Part shown: piece by piece, positions 14,429 through 14,844 of the stretch | How the letters are laid out: the number at the start of each line of letters is the position of its first letter | Position numbering within the stretch: position 1 is the first letter of the stretch | Assembly (NCBI GenBank): GCA_030671095.1 | Contig: DAOVAK010000019.1 | Span: 1-14,844 of the forward strand | Direction of reading: 5' to 3' | Source: Deltaproteobacteria bacterium | Lineage (GTDB): Bacteria > Desulfobacterota > DSM-4660 > Desulfatiglandales > HGW-15 | Length of the DNA stretch: 14,844 nt | Program-made: the position numbers and the translations under genes | The notes under the pieces: model-generated | The model's input: the letters and a program-made list of their open reading frames with translations, nothing else | Databases searched by the model: none | Told to the model about the DNA's origin: nothing

Positions 14429-14844
14429 ATGAGCAACGAAGATAGAATCAACATTGACATATTCAAAGTGGTCAGCAAAGCCATTGCAGAATCTGATAAT
14501 CTAGGCATTATGACAAACCATCTGACACAGCTCTTGGTGGGAGCCCTGGGAATAAAGGCCTGTACCATATTTGCTCTGAACCCTGACACGACTGAGCTTG
14601 AGGTCTTGGCCAGTTTTGGATTGAGCATCAGCTACATTAACAAGGGTCCTGTTTTGGCAGACAAAAGTATTGGCGATACTTTAAAAGGAGAGCCCATCGT
14701 CATCGAGGATGTCACGGAAACCGACAAGCTTCAGTATCCCAAAGAGGCCTCGAAAGAGGGCATAGGCAGCATGGTTTCTCTTCCCATAAGATTTTATGGC
14801 GATCCCATAGGGACCTTGCGGCTATATCATTCTGCGCCGTGGGA
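14429..14844 (+). CDS. GAF-domain protein, N-terminal part (runs off the window)
   Basis: The first 138 codons are visible, starting at ATG 14429 with AAGGAGGG 6 bases upstream. Residues about 18-138 form a GAF domain: NHLTQLLVGALGIKACTIFALNPDTTELEVLASFGL, then GDTLKGEPIVIEDV with the usual (P)VVIEDV block, and IGSMVSLPIRFYGDPIGTLRLY near the edge. It may be a stand-alone GAF sensor or the front of a kinase or other signalling protein; the C-terminus is not in view. It lies 51 bases after the Usp gene, probably in the same operon. Confidence 0.82.
   Translation, partial: MSNEDRINIDIFKVVSKAIAESDNLGIMTNHLTQLLVGALGIKACTIFALNPDTTELEVLASFGLSISYINKGPVLADKSIGDTLKGEPIVIEDVTETDKLQYPKEASKEGIGSMVSLPIRFYGDPIGTLRLYHSAPW

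Overview
The window looks like a chromosomal segment of a mid-GC, strictly anaerobic deltaproteobacterium (Desulfobacterota-like). This is an inference from gene content: an Arr-type molybdopterin reductase, a two-CW cysteine protein, sigma-54 control and the acetyl-homoserine route to methionine. No rRNA, tRNA, CRISPR array or intact insertion sequence was seen.

Layout. (1) 1-1620, minus strand: metY and the first 92 codons of metX, a methionine-biosynthesis pair. (2) 1621-2474: a hairpin-bearing leader, a minus-strand XRE regulator with a C-terminal two-CW cysteine domain, and a control region with two copies of the palindrome TACCAC-N3-GTGGTA. (3) 2475-3281, plus strand: a helix-turn-helix protein split by an in-frame TGA. 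(4) 3290-3655: a decayed partial copy of the sensor domain of the regulator encoded at 4601. (5) 3655-6799: a PhnD-like periplasmic binding lipoprotein overlapping a membrane-anchored sigma-54 activator (sensor, HAMP, GAF-like, AAA+, Fis HTH). (6) 6800-7240: a control region with TAGGACA repeats and a near-consensus sigma-54 promoter at 7168-7184. (7) 7241-12912: a single-domain receiver followed by arrA, arrB, arrC and a TorD-type chaperone. (8) 12913-13483: a long non-coding stretch with the third palindrome copy. (9) 13484-14844: an ABM-fold protein, a universal stress protein and the start of a GAF-domain protein.

How it works together (inference). The catalytic subunit has the FeS cysteine spacing, the sequence blocks and the active-site residues remembered for respiratory arsenate reductase ArrA, and its partners match ArrB, an NrfD-type anchor and a TorD chaperone. 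The PhnD-like lipoprotein resembles the AioX/ArrX oxyanion sensors. Here it seems to signal directly to a transmembrane sigma-54 activator rather than to a histidine kinase and response regulator, and the target promoter lies just downstream. I could not compare with known arr loci, so whether this control arrangement is new remains open.

A second theme is a candidate small regulon. In all three palindromes a TTGAC -35 element lies 10-11 bases upstream, so the palindrome fills the -35/-10 spacer. The promoters face the XRE/two-CW gene, the split HTH gene and the ABM/Usp/GAF cluster. The XRE protein is the most economical candidate repressor.
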